From Desulfosporosinus lacus DSM 15449 (GTDB lineage: Bacteria; Bacillota; Desulfitobacteriia; Desulfitobacteriales; Desulfitobacteriaceae), in NCBI RefSeq assembly GCF_900129935.1, contig NZ_FQXJ01000009.1, positions 42,298 to 106,297 on the forward strand: 64,000 nt of DNA, read 5' to 3'. Numbering within the stretch: the stretch's first letter is position 1; each line of letters starts with the position of its first letter. The notes beneath the pieces are model-generated. The model was not told the DNA's origin. It saw only the letters and a program-made list of their open reading frames with translations, and searched no databases. Both the position numbers and the translations under genes were made by a program. This document shows, one piece after another, positions 26,038 through 35,325 of the stretch.

Positions 26038-26176
26038 GATTAAACCTCCATCTCAATCATTAACACTATTATAGTTTTATTATAATGCAACCATTGTACG
26101 GATAGCAAGCCTTGAATTCTCAGTCTTACTTACAATTGCACTTTTATTAGGATCCGTGGCATCAAACAGCAACCTG

Positions 26177-26776
26177 TTAAAGGGTTAATAAGCGCAAACC
26201 AAGGATCGAAAAGTAACCTTGGGCGACACCTACTGCAACTGCACCAATAGAAACAAAGGCGGCCGCCGCTGTATAGTAAAGAAATTCTCTGCGCAATGAC
26301 TCCCCTCTAGCTTTCCCGCGAAGTAACAGAAATGAAAAGATTGTTGCCAGTCCTGCTCCAAGGAGCAGTAAAGGAACAGCAAATATTGTCGGCACGAAGA
26401 CAGTCGTTAATACCAAGGCAATTCCTAGTGTTCCTTTCGCTCCAATAATAAAACTGATGGTAAAGCCAAGAATAAATCCTCGGGTAAAGACAATTAAATA
26501 GATTAAGGGTGCACCGATAATGGTTAGCCCTAAGATCCATATTCCAGCCATCATGATAAACATATCCCTGGCAAGTTGTCCAAGAAAGGCAGGTTCAAAA
26601 GCAGTCGGTTGATTTTTTAAAAGTGTATCTAAAAAATTTACTAATTGGGAGGTTTCAGAAACTCCTAAAGCGTTAACCCCCACTCCCCCAAACACCACAC
26701 CTGCAAGATAAACACTTGAAAGCGTGAGATAAATAACCCAATATTGACGAATGTGTTCGCCGAGTTGTTTCCACAT
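26177..26776 (-). CDS. spoIIM: Stage II sporulation protein M
   Basis: ATG at 26776 (MWKQLGEHIR) chosen for the AAGGGG RBS eight bases upstream; 199 aa. About five TM helices with the DUF95/SpoIIM pattern: IYLTLSSVYLAGVVFGG at the start, FTRGFILGFTISFIIG in the middle, a C-terminal YFSILGLRLL. SpoIIM forms the DMP engulfment complex with SpoIID and SpoIIP. Next to endoQ and nudF, which partly matches the Bacillus nudF-spoIIM neighbourhood. Confidence 0.9.
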   Translation of the reverse strand: MWKQLGEHIRQYWVIYLTLSSVYLAGVVFGGVGVNALGVSETSQLVNFLDTLLKNQPTAFEPAFLGQLARDMFIMMAGIWILGLTIIGAPLIYLIVFTRGFILGFTISFIIGAKGTLGIALVLTTVFVPTIFAVPLLLLGAGLATIFSFLLLRGKARGESLRREFLYYTAAAAFVSIGAVAVGVAQGYFSILGLRLLTL

Positions 26777-26811
26777 CCTTTGCACCCCTTCCCATAGTCT
26801 CCTATGGGATT

Positions 26812-27981
26812 TTATTCCACTTCAGGCGAAAGTATGTCCACAACTCTGCCAAATACTCCCCCTCCGCCAGCTTCTATTATTAATTCACCATAACGATCTT
26901 TAATAATCCAAGCAGCGATCTTTTCTCCAGCGATGGACTGCAGCTCTTCCATGTTAACCTGATGAAGAATGGCCATTTCTGTGCCAAAAGCCTTTAAAAG
27001 TCGTTCATACATTTTAGGCCCAATTCCCGGAAGTTGTCGCAGGGGGACCTGATGGACATAGTTTGAAACATCGTGTTTTCCCATCGGACGATCCGCTATA
27101 CTGACTAAACGATCCAAGACACCCATGACAACCTGCCTGCTCCCGCAATTAGGACACGTCAATTGTGGAGCGGGGTTCTTGATTACCTTTTCACAGCTCA
27201 GACAATATGTACGATGATATTTACCAACTCTTGGGGGCAAACCATAATTTCGAACAACCTGTTTGCTTTTCCCTAGAATTAAATCCAACAATCCTCCAAA
27301 CGAGGGGTCTGTTTTAGCAAAAGAGTTATACTCTCGGGCAATGTTTGGCAGAGAGTGGGCATCTGAGTTACTAAACATGACCATTGAATCCAGTTCACTG
27401 ATGCTCTCCGCCATTGCCCTGTCGGCACTGAGCCCAATTTCTACAGCTTTGGGCAAGATTGGCAGAACATCTCTCAACCTCCGGCAACAAGCGCCGTAAA
27501 TTCCCTTATGGGGAGTAAAGGCATGAGCAGGAAACCATAGTCCCTCTGCCTTAGTAACAGCCTCAAGCCATAGCTCAATAGGAAGAAATCCCCTCTGAGT
27601 ACTTAACTGCCAGTTTTTAATACCATTCTTTATAGACCGGACATACTGTTCTACTTGTTCGAGATAAGGGAAATAAGCCAAGAAATGAGCATTTCCTTCA
27701 CCGACTTGCAGTTCAATCTCATGTCCGGGAATCACCGCTAACCCGTTGGCTCCATACCCTCCAGTTGATAGAGGTTTTAAGACTCCTGAAGCAAGTAAAG
27801 TCTTGAAATCCCGTTGGACTCCCGGCGAATGTGAATCAACAATCCCAACCAGAGAAAGTCCTTTCACTTCCCTTGCAACTTGAAGGATATTGGGTAAGGT
27901 TAAAGTCTTCGCCCCAGTGATCTTTACGTATTTGCCGTCTAAACTTTGCCCGATATGTATATGCAAATCTGCAAAAATCAT
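26812..27981 (-). CDS. Endonuclease Q family protein (PHP-like, Zn ribbon, HhH)
   Basis: 389 aa. N-terminal PHP-type metal domain with FADLHIHIGQS, GIVDSHSPGV and the later SNSDAHSLPNI histidine. A four-Cys zinc ribbon (CLSCEKVIK...CPNCG, about 247-268) follows. A C-terminal helix-hairpin-helix is present (RQLPGIGPKMYERLLKAFG). EndoQ cleaves 5' of deaminated bases such as uracil, hypoxanthine or xanthine in DNA. Its ATG overlaps the nudF stop (ATGA). With nudF it forms a small nucleotide/DNA sanitation pair upstream of spoIIM. Confidence 0.85.
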   Translation of the reverse strand: MIFADLHIHIGQSLDGKYVKITGAKTLTLPNILQVAREVKGLSLVGIVDSHSPGVQRDFKTLLASGVLKPLSTGGYGANGLAVIPGHEIELQVGEGNAHFLAYFPYLEQVEQYVRSIKNGIKNWQLSTQRGFLPIELWLEAVTKAEGLWFPAHAFTPHKGIYGACCRRLRDVLPILPKAVEIGLSADRAMAESISELDSMVMFSNSDAHSLPNIAREYNSFAKTDPSFGGLLDLILGKSKQVVRNYGLPPRVGKYHRTYCLSCEKVIKNPAPQLTCPNCGSRQVVMGVLDRLVSIADRPMGKHDVSNYVHQVPLRQLPGIGPKMYERLLKAFGTEMAILHQVNMEELQSIAGEKIAAWIIKDRYGELIIEAGGGGVFGRVVDILSPEVE

Positions 27982-28514
27982 CCCATTCGACCTTGAACAA
28001 GTAAAATCCCCAGTATGGTTTTAGCGTCAATGAACTCATTCTGTTTCGCCCTTTGCACTGCTTCATCCCATGCAATTTTTTCTACCCCTATAAATTCGTC
28101 ATCATCTGGAGTGAGGGGATCCCAGACCAAATCTCGAGCTAGAAAGAGATGCATCACCTCATCCGTAAAACCTGGGGTGGTATAAAATGTGCTGATATGT
28201 TCCATGGTCCCTCGATAACCTGTTTCTTCGCGAAGCTCTCGTACAGCACAATCAAGGGGAGGCTCCTGAGGATCGAGTTTTCCTGCAGGGATTTCTAAGG
28301 TTTCCTGGGCAATGGCGTATCTGTATTGCCGAACTAAAAGCACCTGCTGATTCTGTATAGCAATGATCCCTACTGCTCCCGGATGCCTTACAACTTCACG
28401 CGTTGACTCATGTCCGTTAGGCAAACGAACCCTATCCCGATCCAAACGGAGCATTCTCCCCTCAAAAAGCACTTCTCCATCGAGACGTTCTTCTTGTCGG
28501 TTTTGCTTTTCCAA
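27978..28514 (-). CDS. nudF: ADP-ribose pyrophosphatase (NUDIX)
   Basis: 178 aa; TTG start with AGAGGGA seven bases upstream. Full NUDIX box: G at KLDPQE, PPLDCAVRELREETGY with the REUXEE metal ligands. The N-terminal strand GEVLFEGRMLRLDRDRVRLP and the HPGAVGII segment fit the NudF class. Hydrolyses ADP-ribose to AMP and ribose-5-phosphate. Overlaps endoQ by 4 bp. Confidence 0.9.
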   Translation of the reverse strand: MEKQNRQEERLDGEVLFEGRMLRLDRDRVRLPNGHESTREVVRHPGAVGIIAIQNQQVLLVRQYRYAIAQETLEIPAGKLDPQEPPLDCAVRELREETGYRGTMEHISTFYTTPGFTDEVMHLFLARDLVWDPLTPDDDEFIGVEKIAWDEAVQRAKQNEFIDAKTILGILLVQGRMG

Positions 28515-28601
28515 TGAATTTCCCTCTTTCCTTAACTTGACTCCTTTACTTATTTTACCCTATGTTCTGTCCATAATGCCAAGAAAAATAAAGAAAACAA
28601 A

Positions 28602-28635
28602 AAAGCAGTTAGTTGAAAAGACAACCAACTGCTTT
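28602..28635 (-). terminator. Rho-independent terminator of the oxidoreductase operon
   Basis: 14-bp stem AAAGCAGTTAGTTG/CAACCAACTGCTTT (one G-T pair) with a 6-nt loop and TTTTTTG on the minus strand, 11 bp past the last stop. Confidence 0.85.
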
Positions 28636-28645
28636 CACCCCTCGA

Positions 28646-29218
28646 TCAACCGCAAGATCTAAAATGGAGGAACTCTCTACCTTTAGCCAACTCTATCCCT
28701 GTCTCAAGCGCCTTACGGTTAAGGGGAATAAGATTATGTCTGTACTCCGGCAGTACTTTCTTCAAAGCCCCAATTACGGATTCCAGGCTCACAGCACGGG
28801 TCAACTCGACAAAAGCACCGAGAATAATCATATTTGAAACTCGATTATTTCCTAATATTTCACGCCCCAGTTCAGTCACAGGGATTTTCAAAACCTTAAG
28901 ATCTTGGCGCTTGGGCTCAATGTCGATCAGTGACGAGTTAATGAGTAATCGTCCTCCGGGTTTGACATCCTGTTCGAACTTTTCAAGGGAGGGACGATTC
29001 AGAACTATCAGCGTATCCGGTTCGGTAATGATCGGAGAACTTACCTCTTCATCTGATATGGTGACAGAACAGTTGGCCGTTCCGCCACGCATTTCCGGGC
29101 CGTAGGAAGGAATCCAACTTACACGTTTTCCTTCTACGAGGCCCGCATAAGCAAGAAGCTGTCCCATGGACATAACCCCTTGCCCTCCAAAACCTGCCAA
29201 GATAATTTCATGCAGCAT
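28646..29218 (-). CDS. 2-oxoacid:ferredoxin oxidoreductase gamma subunit (probably 2-oxoisovalerate type)
   Basis: 190 aa. POR gamma domain: IILAGFGGQGVMSMGQLLAYA start, SYGPEMRGGTANCSV, PDTLIVLNRPSLEKFE. It carries part of the CoA-binding region of the enzyme. The ATG overlaps the stop of the beta subunit (TAATG). Last gene of a five-gene unit with an amino-acid dehydrogenase, which is why branched-chain 2-oxoacids are the likely substrates. Confidence 0.88.
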   Translation of the reverse strand: MLHEIILAGFGGQGVMSMGQLLAYAGLVEGKRVSWIPSYGPEMRGGTANCSVTISDEEVSSPIITEPDTLIVLNRPSLEKFEQDVKPGGRLLINSSLIDIEPKRQDLKVLKIPVTELGREILGNNRVSNMIILGAFVELTRAVSLESVIGALKKVLPEYRHNLIPLNRKALETGIELAKGREFLHFRSCG

Positions 29219-29967
29219 TAGACCTTCACCCCTTCTACCATTTTTTTCACCCCGAGCGGGTAAACAGGAATCATATTATCGACTAACCATCTTAAGGATT
29301 CTTTAGGTGTGCACCCCCAGTTCGTAGGACAGGTAGATAAGATTTCAACTAAAGTGAACCCGACACCAGCCATCTGATATTCAAAGGCAGTCTTAATTGC
29401 TTTTTTCGCTTTGGAAACTTCTTGGGGGGTGTGCACGGACACCCGGGCAATATAGGCCGGCCCATCCAGAGTCGCTAACATTTCCGATACTCTGATGGGA
29501 TACCCTTGGGGAGCGGCATCTCTGCCTTGAGGAGAAGTCATACTTACTTGCTTCAGCAGAGTCGTAGGGGCCATTTGCCCACCGGTCATACCATAAATGG
29601 CATTATTCACGAAAATCGTTGTGATTTTCTCACCCCGGGCAGCGGCATGCACGATTTCTGCAGTACCAATGGCAGCCAGATCCCCATCACCCTGATAGGT
29701 AAAAACGATCTTTTGAGGATGAACTCGTTTAATTCCCGTAGCAACAGCCGGTGCCCTGCCATGAGCCGCTTGTTGCATATCAAGATTAAAGTAGTTATAG
29801 GCCAAGACAGAGCATCCTACGGGAGATACGCCAATGGTTTCTTCCCTGACTCCCAGTTCGTCAATCACTTCAGCCACTAGGCGGTGAATAATGCCGTGTG
29901 TGCAGCCTGGGCAATAGTGAGTCTTGGCCGAGGTTAATGCTTCCGGTCGATCAAAAACTGTTATCAT
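29218..29967 (-). CDS. 2-oxoacid:ferredoxin oxidoreductase beta subunit (TPP-binding)
   Basis: 249 aa. HYCPGCTHGIIHRL cysteine motif, GRAPAVATGIKRVHP, then GDGDLAAIGTAEIVHAA and NNAIYGMTGGQMAPTT, the GDG...NN thiamine-pyrophosphate/Mg motif. Catalyses decarboxylation of the 2-oxoacid with transfer to CoA and electrons to ferredoxin via its clusters. The ATG overlaps the alpha-subunit stop by 4 bp. Confidence 0.92.
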   Translation of the reverse strand: MITVFDRPEALTSAKTHYCPGCTHGIIHRLVAEVIDELGVREETIGVSPVGCSVLAYNYFNLDMQQAAHGRAPAVATGIKRVHPQKIVFTYQGDGDLAAIGTAEIVHAAARGEKITTIFVNNAIYGMTGGQMAPTTLLKQVSMTSPQGRDAAPQGYPIRVSEMLATLDGPAYIARVSVHTPQEVSKAKKAIKTAFEYQMAGVGFTLVEILSTCPTNWGCTPKESLRWLVDNMIPVYPLGVKKMVEGVKV

Positions 29968-31034
29968 GGGTTTTCACCCGCCTTTCCGCTATTGACCAAA
30001 CGTTTAACTTCCTCAAGAACTGCGCGAGTGGCAGGAACCATGCCCCCGACACGCCCATACAAGTGGACCGGAACTTTAAACTCAAGGTTATAGCGAATGT
30101 CTTCTACAAGTTGCCCCATGCTCATCTCGACAGTGAGGACACATTCAGCTTTTTTACAGGCCTCCTGCAGAGCGACTTTCGGAAAAGGAAATAAGGAAAT
30201 GGGTCGGAACAACCCTGCCTTGATTCCTTGAGCTCTTGCTTGATCTACAACCGCTTTAGCTATCCTGGCCGAAGTGCCGTAACCAACTAAGATCAGTTCA
30301 GCATCATTCGTCTGATAGTTTTCCCAGAGCACTTCTTTGCCCATCCGATCATACTTTTGTTGCAAATGATGGTTGTGCTTTTCAAGTTCTGCAGGATCAA
30401 GAAATAATGAGTTAATTATATTGGGGTTTCGCCCCTTGGCACCGGTCGTTGCCCAGGGTTTCTCCTGTCTGAGAGTTTCTTTTTCTTCCGAGAATTCAAC
30501 GGGCTCCATCATTTGTCCGAGAATGCCATCCCCTAAAATCATAACGGGATTACGGTATTCATCGGCAAGGTCAAAGGCTTTCTCCATCAGATCGACCATT
30601 TCCTGAACGGTGGCCGGGGCGAGCACAAGCAATCTATAATCCCCATGCCCACCCCCTTTGACTGCTTGGAAATAGTCGGATTGGGCAGGCTGAATGCCGC
30701 CAAGCCCCGGTCCCCCTCGCTGGATATTTACAATGACACAAGGGAGCTCTGCGCCCGCCATATAGGTAATTCCCTCCTGTTTAAGGCTGATTCCCGGGCC
30801 GGATGAGGATGTCATTACTCGTGCCCCGGCACCCGCAGCACCGTAGACCATATTAATGGCAGCAATCTCAGACTCTGCTTGAACAAATACTCCTCCGACT
30901 TCCGGAAGACGTTTCGCGAGATACTGGGGAATTTCATTTTGCGGAGTAATGGGATACCCGAAAAAATAACGGCAACCGGCGCGAATCGCCGCTTCTGCTA
31001 AAGCCTCATTACCCTTCATTAGTACCTTGGCCAT
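29964..31034 (-). CDS. 2-oxoacid:ferredoxin oxidoreductase alpha subunit
   Basis: Start at MAKVLMKGNE (ATG 31034), with AAAGGAGGAG upstream; 356 aa. YFFGYPITPQNEIPQYLA is the family N-terminal signature. AESEIAAINMVYGAAGAGARVMTSSSGPG and PVMILGDGILGQ follow, and a C-terminal domain II begins LILVGYGTSARI. It overlaps the ferredoxin-subunit gene by 26 bp. Family covers VOR/KOR; the preference is inferred from the neighbouring dehydrogenase. Confidence 0.92.
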   Translation of the reverse strand: MAKVLMKGNEALAEAAIRAGCRYFFGYPITPQNEIPQYLAKRLPEVGGVFVQAESEIAAINMVYGAAGAGARVMTSSSGPGISLKQEGITYMAGAELPCVIVNIQRGGPGLGGIQPAQSDYFQAVKGGGHGDYRLLVLAPATVQEMVDLMEKAFDLADEYRNPVMILGDGILGQMMEPVEFSEEKETLRQEKPWATTGAKGRNPNIINSLFLDPAELEKHNHHLQQKYDRMGKEVLWENYQTNDAELILVGYGTSARIAKAVVDQARAQGIKAGLFRPISLFPFPKVALQEACKKAECVLTVEMSMGQLVEDIRYNLEFKVPVHLYGRVGGMVPATRAVLEEVKRLVNSGKAGENP

Positions 31035-31248
31035 TATTCTTCTCCTCCTTTCGTACTGTGATTGCGACATCCGGACACATTCTGGCACAAAAGCCACAAG
31101 AAATGCACTTTTCTTGATCTGCCACGGTGGCTGGGTGAAAGCCCATGGCATTCAAATGATCGGCCATAATCACAATATGTTTTGGGCAAGCCTCCACACA
31201 AAGCTCACACCCTTTACAGCGGTCTTCATCAAACTCAACTCTCAGCAT
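31009..31248 (-). CDS. 2-oxoacid:ferredoxin oxidoreductase delta subunit (2[4Fe-4S] ferredoxin)
   Basis: 79 aa with two cluster motifs, CKGCELCVEACP and CISCGFCARMCP. It accepts electrons from the TPP centre and passes them to free ferredoxin. A good GGAGG RBS precedes ATG 31248. Located between the dehydrogenase and the alpha subunit, the usual VorD/KorD position. Confidence 0.92.
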   Translation of the reverse strand: MLRVEFDEDRCKGCELCVEACPKHIVIMADHLNAMGFHPATVADQEKCISCGFCARMCPDVAITVRKEEKNNGQGTNEG

Positions 31249-31299
31249 AAAAGCTCCTCCTTGTCTGGTAAATTCAGACCAATCAACGTTGACGAATGC

Positions 31300-32364
31300 T
31301 TAGCTTAAGTAATTCGAGCGAATTCGTCCGATCCTCTCAATGCGCTGTTCAGCCATACGATCTGCAGCAATATAGGTCGGTATTTTAAACTCTTTGGCGA
31401 TTTTAAGAACTTTAGCAACATTGTCATAGACCTTTTCAACTTTTTTCAGGGCACGCTCATAATTGTACCCGTCCAATTCATCTGCAACATTGATAACACC
31501 GCCACAATTAATGACGTAGTCAGGCGCATAGAGAATTCCAAGTTCATGCAACTTGTCTCCGTGGTGTTCTTCTTTTAGCACATTATTAGCAGCACCCGCG
31601 ATAATTTGGAACTTAAATTGTGAAATCGTTTGATCATTAACCACTGCCCCCATGGCACAGGGTGCGAAGATATCTGCCTTAACGCCAAAGATTTCTTCAG
31701 GCCGGACAGCGGTGGCTCCTATTTCATCAATGACACGTTTTATAAGGTCATCATGAATATCCGTGACAATGAGTTTGGCACCCTCTTCGTGCAAGTGTTT
31801 TGCCAAATAATAGCCGACATGCCCCAGTCCCTGAATCGCAATTGTTTTTCCACTCAAGGAGTCGCTGCCATAGGCTTCCATGGCGGCAGCTTTCATCCCG
31901 CGCCATACTCCACGAGCTGTCATCGGGGAAGGATCTCCGGAAGCACCGCAGGAAGATACTCCTGTCACAAAATCGGTCTCTAAATGTACCCAATCCATAT
32001 CTTGAACAGTTGTCCCAACATCTTCAGCGGTAATGTACCGTCCGTTCAGTGATTGCACATATCGGCCAAAGGCTCGGAACAATTCTTCATTTTTTTGGGT
32101 GCGGGAGTCCCCAATAATCACGGTTTTTCCGCCGCCAAGATTTAAGCCTGCTGCTGCATTTTTATAGGTCATCCCTCGAGCAAGCCTTAATGCATCAAAG
32201 ATTGCATCTTCTTCGCAGGCATAATCCCACATCCGTGTTCCGCCCAAAGCTGGTCCTAAAGTTGTATCGTGTATACAAATAACGGCCTTCAAACCTGACG
32301 TCTGATCCTGACAAATAACGAGCTGTTCGTAATCATACTTCTGTAAGCATTCAAAAATTTCCAT
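31300..32364 (-). CDS. Leucine/valine (branched-chain amino acid) dehydrogenase
   Basis: 354 aa, Glu/Leu/Phe/Val dehydrogenase family. Substrate loop [12 protein letters not shown], catalytic Lys in [20 protein letters not shown], and the NAD-binding [13 protein letters not shown]. Length and GPALGGTRM favour leucine dehydrogenase over glutamate dehydrogenase. It deaminates branched-chain amino acids to 2-oxoacids for the adjacent ferredoxin oxidoreductase. A sigma-54 promoter lies at 32410-32425. Confidence 0.88.
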   Translation of the reverse strand: MEIFECLQKYDYEQLVICQDQTSGLKAVICIHDTTLGPALGGTRMWDYACEEDAIFDALRLARGMTYKNAAAGLNLGGGKTVIIGDSRTQKNEELFRAFGRYVQSLNGRYITAEDVGTTVQDMDWVHLETDFVTGVSSCGASGDPSPMTARGVWRGMKAAAMEAYGSDSLSGKTIAIQGLGHVGYYLAKHLHEEGAKLIVTDIHDDLIKRVIDEIGATAVRPEEIFGVKADIFAPCAMGAVVNDQTISQFKFQIIAGAANNVLKEEHHGDKLHELGILYAPDYVINCGGVINVADELDGYNYERALKKVEKVYDNVAKVLKIAKEFKIPTYIAADRMAEQRIERIGRIRSNYLS

Positions 32365-32409
32365 TGTTTTTCCCCCTCAGGTCTTCGGAATCATATTCTC
32401 CTTATTTAA

Positions 32410-32425
32410 TGCAATAACGTTGCCA
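32410..32425 (-). promoter_or_regulatory. Sigma-54 promoter of the leucine dehydrogenase/oxidoreductase operon
   Basis: On the minus strand TGGCAACGTTATTGCA gives GG and GC exactly 10 bp apart, matching TGGCA-N7-TTGC(A/T) for the -24/-12 elements. Predicted start near 32398, about 35 bp before the dehydrogenase ATG. Confidence 0.75.
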
Positions 32426-32578
32426 GGACATTCCTGAAATCCAAAGCCTAAGATATTTATTCTCCTTAAGTAAAGAATTTTCTGAATTTACAGGGTTTTA
32501 GTTTAGGAAACACCTTGAAAAAAAGACTGCGCCTAGGATAAATTCATAGTTAGCAGTCTTGTCAGTAGTGCAAAAAAA

Positions 32579-32637
32579 TTCATGGTTTGCAACAACTTGC
32601 ATGCAATAAATTGCAGGCCATGATTGCAAACCATGAA
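32579..32637. promoter_or_regulatory. Inverted-repeat cluster: likely upstream activator site and/or terminator
   Basis: A perfect 14-bp inverted repeat TTCATGGTTTGCAA/TTGCAAACCATGAA flanks a 31-bp spacer containing the palindrome TTGCATGCAA (32597-32606) and another TTGCA. The cluster lies about 150-230 bp upstream of the sigma-54 promoter, normal for an enhancer-type activator site. On the minus strand the repeat is also followed by seven T, 50 bp past the regulator stop, so it could double as that gene's terminator. Confidence 0.6.
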
Positions 32638-32687
32638 TAAAGTAAAAAATCATCCCTTAGATTTCTTTCCAAAGAGCTGGCATTTAT

Positions 32688-34106
32688 TCAGATAAGAGCA
32701 TGCCGCTCTAATTTATAATAGAAATTGCGCAGAGACATTTTCAGATCCTGAGCTGACTTTGTTTTATTGCCCCCATTTTTTTGGAGGGTAACTAATAGTA
32801 TGGCGCGTTCCCATTGTCGTTGCAAGCTTTCAAATCCTCCTTCCTCAGTCGTTAACCCAGACTGTACCGAGTTGTCGTAACCCAGCTCCGGATAATTGAC
32901 ATTCGGATAGGCCAAAACCGGAAGATGCTGTAATTCCACAACTGTTTCTCCTAACCTCATATTAATAATTGCTCTCCCTAAAATGTTTTCTAACTCTCGA
33001 ACGTTTCCCGGCCAGTGATAGCCCATCAAAATTTGTAACGCCTCGTCACTTACTCTTTCAACACAGCGTCCGTAGTCTTGATTGAAACTTCCAATGAGGT
33101 GGTGGACAAGTAAAGGGATATCCTCTCTTCGCTGTCTCAAGGGCGGAATAATGACCGGAATCACATTTAAACGATAATATAAATCTTCCCGAAATCTGCT
33201 GGCTCGCAATTCAGCTTCTAAATTTGCATTAGTAGCTGTAATCACTCGCACATCTATGTTAAACGGACGGTTATCTCCGACTTTTACAATTTCACGTTCT
33301 TGAAGCGCGCGCAAAAGTTTAGCTTGAAGGTTAAGACTGATTTCTCCAATCTCATCGAGAAAAATAGTTCCCCCGTTGGCCTCTTCAAAAAGGCCTGACT
33401 TACCACCGCGTTTGGCACCAGTAAAAGCACCTTCAACATAACCAAACAACTCGCTCTCCAAAAGGCCCTCCGCCAATGCTCCGCAATTCACTCGGATAAA
33501 CTGCCCTTTTTGTCGGTCACTTGAGCGGTGGATGGCATGAGCAAACAGTTCTTTACCAGTCCCGCTTTCGCCGCGTAAGAGGACCGTTGCCGGCGTCACC
33601 GCTGCACGCCTTGCTTGTTCGATGGATGCTTTAATGGCATCGCTTTCACCGATAATGTCACTAAAGGTATACTTTGCTTCCAAATGACGAATTAATCGTT
33701 TCGCTCTTTCCAACTCCTCTGAAAGTTTATGGATCTCGGAGATGTCGTGGAGCACGCCTACACTTCCCCTCAACTGCCCAGATACGATGATCGGAGCGAC
33801 ATTGACAATCACCTCTTTGCGTTTAGGCCCCACTTTCATAAAAACGCCTTTAACAGACTGACGAGTTTTCAAGACTTGGATGTGCATACTTTCTCCTTCA
33901 GCAATATCTACGGTAGGAGGTTTACCAATGACATCACTCGCTGTCAGGCCTGTCAATCTGGTATAAGCAGGGTTAATTAATAATCCAAGTCCGTTTTCAT
34001 CCACCACTGAAATCGCATCCTGGGAGGAATCAATAATTGCGGAAAGCAGAATACGAACCTCCTGCAGCGTGTTTACTTTGGCTCTTAGCTCGTCAAATTC
34101 CTCCAT
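32688..34106 (-). CDS. PAS-domain sigma-54-dependent transcriptional activator
   Basis: ATG at 34106 ([10 protein letters not shown]) with GGAAGGGG seven bases upstream; 472 aa. PAS domain (about 15-120: [15 protein letters not shown]), linker helix, then an AAA+ domain with GESGTGKE (Walker A), [10 protein letters not shown] (sigma-54 contact loop), [11 protein letters not shown] (Walker B) and the [11 protein letters not shown]-finger region. The C-terminal Fis-type HTH reads [20 protein letters not shown]. It resembles BkdR-type activators of branched-chain amino-acid catabolism and most likely drives the neighbouring operon. The sensed ligand is unknown. Confidence 0.9.
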   Translation of the reverse strand: MEEFDELRAKVNTLQEVRILLSAIIDSSQDAISVVDENGLGLLINPAYTRLTGLTASDVIGKPPTVDIAEGESMHIQVLKTRQSVKGVFMKVGPKRKEVIVNVAPIIVSGQLRGSVGVLHDISEIHKLSEELERAKRLIRHLEAKYTFSDIIGESDAIKASIEQARRAAVTPATVLLRGESGTGKELFAHAIHRSSDRQKGQFIRVNCGALAEGLLESELFGYVEGAFTGAKRGGKSGLFEEANGGTIFLDEIGEISLNLQAKLLRALQEREIVKVGDNRPFNIDVRVITATNANLEAELRASRFREDLYYRLNVIPVIIPPLRQRREDIPLLVHHLIGSFNQDYGRCVERVSDEALQILMGYHWPGNVRELENILGRAIINMRLGETVVELQHLPVLAYPNVNYPELGYDNSVQSGLTTEEGGFESLQRQWERAILLVTLQKNGGNKTKSAQDLKMSLRNFYYKLERHALI

Positions 34107-34230
34107 TTCAATTGCCCCTTCCAACTATCACCTTTTGCTATGGATAAGTTCATTCTCTTTCTATCGGCAAAATCCTGCTAGCAATAATTTACTCAATAAT
34201 ATTTGCGATTTACCATTTTATTAAAAATAA

Positions 34231-34272
34231 AACACCTTTATTTGTACCCAAAGCAGGTATAATAAAGGTGTT
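34231..34272 (-). terminator. Rho-independent terminator of spo0A
   Basis: AACACCTTTATT/AATAAAGGTGTT stem extended by an inner TACC/GGTA pair. The minus strand continues TTATTTTTAAT, 46 bp past the spo0A stop. Confidence 0.8.
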
Positions 34273-34317
34273 AACTTTAGAATTTTTACTAAAAAATTTT
34301 TTATATATGTACTGCTT

Positions 34318-35166
34318 TTAATACATTATCGACATGCGCAGTTTATCAGCCACCATTGCCACAAATTCCGAATTGGTGGGTTTACCGCGATCAACGTTAA
34401 TGGTGTACCCAAAAAAGCGATTCATGAAATCTACATTTCCACGATCCCAAGCCAATTCGATGGCATGACGAATAGCCCGTTCAACGCGACTGGGAGTTGT
34501 TTGATATTTCACAGCAATCATCGGATACAGCTCTTTGGTAACTGCTCCAAGCAGCGACACATCAGATACCACGTTTACAATAGCATCTCTTAAGTACTGG
34601 TACCCCTTGACGTGAGCAGGCACTCCCATCTGGTGAATCATCCTTGTCACTTCGACCTCAAGGTTTTTAGAGGTTGGAGGCAGTACCCCAGTGGAAATTT
34701 GTGAATTAGAATTGGAATTTGAGTTAGCGTTTGAGACACTGTTTCGATTAGACACGGTACTGGAGTTTGAAGCAATATTTACGGAGCTTGAAAAATCATC
34801 TTGTAATTGGCGAATACGTTTACCTAAGATGTCTAAGTCAAAAGGTTTTAAAATGTAGTAATTTGCTCCAAGACTTACTGCTCGCTGGGTCATTGATTCC
34901 TGCCCAAAGGCAGTTAAAATAATTATTTTTGGTCTAAGAGGTGCATTCTGAAGTTTTTCCAAGACACCTAACCCGTCAAGGTGGGGCATAATAATATCTA
35001 ATAACACTACATGAGGTTCTTCCCGAGAAATTAATTCCAGAGCCTCATTTCCATGATATGCCACCCCAACAAGGCTCATATCTTCCTGCCGTTCAATATA
35101 CTCCTTAACCACCTCGACAAATTCTCGGTTGTCATCCGCTAGTAGCACACGTATAGGCCTTTGCAT
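34318..35166 (-). CDS. spo0A: Sporulation master regulator Spo0A
   Basis: ATG at 35166 ([10 protein letters not shown]), with GAGGGGG nine bases upstream; 282 aa. Receiver domain (1-120) with ADDN acidic pocket, phospho-acceptor Asp in [13 protein letters not shown] and conserved Lys in YILKPFD. A low-complexity Ser/Asn linker (about 128-165) follows. The C-terminal DNA-binding domain contains the [31 protein letters not shown] and FGYTI signatures. Controls entry into sporulation. The leader has a sigma-H-like promoter and a 0A box, fitting autoregulation. Confidence 0.98.
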   Translation of the reverse strand: MQRPIRVLLADDNREFVEVVKEYIERQEDMSLVGVAYHGNEALELISREEPHVVLLDIIMPHLDGLGVLEKLQNAPLRPKIIILTAFGQESMTQRAVSLGANYYILKPFDLDILGKRIRQLQDDFSSSVNIASNSSTVSNRNSVSNANSNSNSNSQISTGVLPPTSKNLEVEVTRMIHQMGVPAHVKGYQYLRDAIVNVVSDVSLLGAVTKELYPMIAVKYQTTPSRVERAIRHAIELAWDRGNVDFMNRFFGYTINVDRGKPTNSEFVAMVADKLRMSIMY

Positions 35167-35205
35167 TCCCAGGATCCCCCTCATTTCAGCCGCATTCAAT
35201 TTATA

Positions 35206-35233
35206 TTTTCGACAATTGTTTAAATACTCCTTC
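35206..35233 (-). promoter_or_regulatory. Sigma-H-like promoter with overlapping 0A box upstream of spo0A
   Basis: On the minus strand: GAAGGAGTA (-35-like, 35233-35225), 11-bp spacer, then GTCGAAAA (35213-35206). A TTGTCGAA 0A box core (35215-35208) overlaps the -10 element. This matches the known sigma-H/Spo0A autoregulatory logic of spo0A. Confidence 0.6.
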
Positions 35234-35274
35234 TTTTCCCCATAGAATTTTACAATTTTTATTTTGAATTATTT

Positions 35275-35300
35275 AGAGCAGCCTTTAGAAAGGCTGCTCT
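35275..35300. terminator. Hairpin between spoIVB and spo0A
   Basis: Perfect 12-bp stem AGAGCAGCCTTT/AAAGGCTGCTCT with a 2-nt loop, 26 bp past the spoIVB stop. There is no clean T-tract on either strand, so it may be a weak terminator or a 3' stabilising hairpin. Confidence 0.55.
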
Positions 35301-35325
35301 AATATATAATTTTCCAAGTTAATCT

